5,879 nt of DNA from CAKSFT01 sp045603125 (lineage in GTDB: Bacteria > Bacillota > Clostridia > UBA1381): contig JAZULN010000039.1 of NCBI GenBank assembly GCA_045603125.1, forward strand, positions 1 to 5,879, written 5' to 3'. The stretch's first letter is position 1. Every line of letters begins with the position of its first letter. The position numbers and the translations under genes were made by a program. This document shows, one piece after another, positions 5,716-5,879 of the stretch. A model generated the notes under the pieces. It was not told the DNA's origin. It made no database searches and saw nothing but the letters and a program-made list of their open reading frames with translations.

Positions 5716-5749
5716 AAAAAGGAGCTGTAAAATTTACAGCTCCTTTTTT
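5714..5749. terminator. Bidirectional terminator between the activase and folC
   Basis: A perfect 10-bp stem, GGAGCTGTAA (5721-5730) with TTACAGCTCC (5734-5743), has a three-base loop. An A-run lies on its left (5714-5720) and a T-run on its right (5744-5749). It therefore works in both directions, ending the dehydratase operon on the plus strand and folC on the minus strand. The folC stop codon and its last codons lie within the stem, and the activase stop codon abuts the A-run. Confidence 0.94.
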
Positions 5750-5879
5750 ATATCATTTTTTTCGTCATAATAGTCTTTATATAGGTAAAGTGATCCGCAA
5801 ATTACAACCATATCTGTTGTAATATCTGATAGTGCATCGGGTATGGATTTTGGTGGGGTTGCTTTAAATCCGTCATTTT
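5734..5879 (-). CDS. folC: Folylpolyglutamate synthase, C-terminal 47 residues, cut by window edge
   Basis: Folylpolyglutamate synthase adds glutamates to folates in the cytoplasm. An open frame enters from the right edge on the minus strand and ends at the TAA at 5736-5734. The 47 readable residues include IPDALSDITTDMVVICGSLYLYKDYY. The segment of a few acidic residues, hydrophobic strand and CGSLYL is the conserved C-terminal end of bacterial FolC (Mur ligase superfamily C-terminal domain). The catalytic parts lie outside the window. It converges on the dehydratase operon and shares its terminator. The short lysine/glutamate-rich tail after the signature is partly encoded by the terminator stem. 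Identification rests on this one motif and its position at the protein end. Confidence 0.85.
   Translation of the reverse strand, partial: NDGFKATPPKSIPDALSDITTDMVVICGSLYLYKDYYDEKNDIKKEL

Overview
The window looks like the chromosome of a low-GC, anaerobic Firmicute of the clostridial type. The evidence is AT-rich intergenic DNA, strong AGGAGG-type ribosome binding sites, near-consensus sigma-A promoters, a Zn-type L31 protein, an oxygen-sensitive glycyl radical enzyme, and Firmicute-like PNPase and S15 sequences. A gut Lachnospiraceae-like or related clostridium is a reasonable guess but cannot be proven here.

Layout. Bases 1-1125 (minus) hold the 5' half of pnp (PNPase), which runs off the left edge. 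Upstream of it, on the same strand, are rpsO (S15, 1304-1570) and rpmE (L31, 1693-1893), with a clear promoter for rpmE at 1941-1969. The gaps between these genes are rich in RNA structure. There is a 12-bp hairpin after rpsO, a very long imperfect hairpin filling the pnp leader, a folded leader before rpsO, and a hairpin before rpmE that holds its Shine-Dalgarno sequence in the loop. Next comes a single tRNA-Asp gene (2135-2211, minus) with its own consensus promoter and terminator.

Diverging from the tRNA, on the plus strand, is a self-contained two-gene operon with its own extended -10 promoter (2301-2329) and terminator (5721-5743). It encodes an 843-residue glycyl radical enzyme of the B12-independent diol (glycerol/1,2-propanediol) dehydratase group (2381-4912) and its radical-SAM activase (4927-5715). 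The activase abstracts a hydrogen atom from the glycine in the RVAGYS motif (G817). The radical then passes to C438, which attacks the substrate. Two traits stand out. The enzyme has an extra helical segment of about 55 residues (about 593-648) that resembles microcompartment encapsulation peptides. The activase is compact and lacks the ferredoxin-like cluster domain usual for this class.

At the right edge, convergent on the minus strand, is the 3' end of folC (folylpolyglutamate synthase). It shares a bidirectional terminator with the operon, and the last folC codons lie inside the terminator stem. The housekeeping genes flank an accessory fermentation module. No microcompartment shell genes are visible, so any downstream aldehyde and alcohol dehydrogenases must lie elsewhere.
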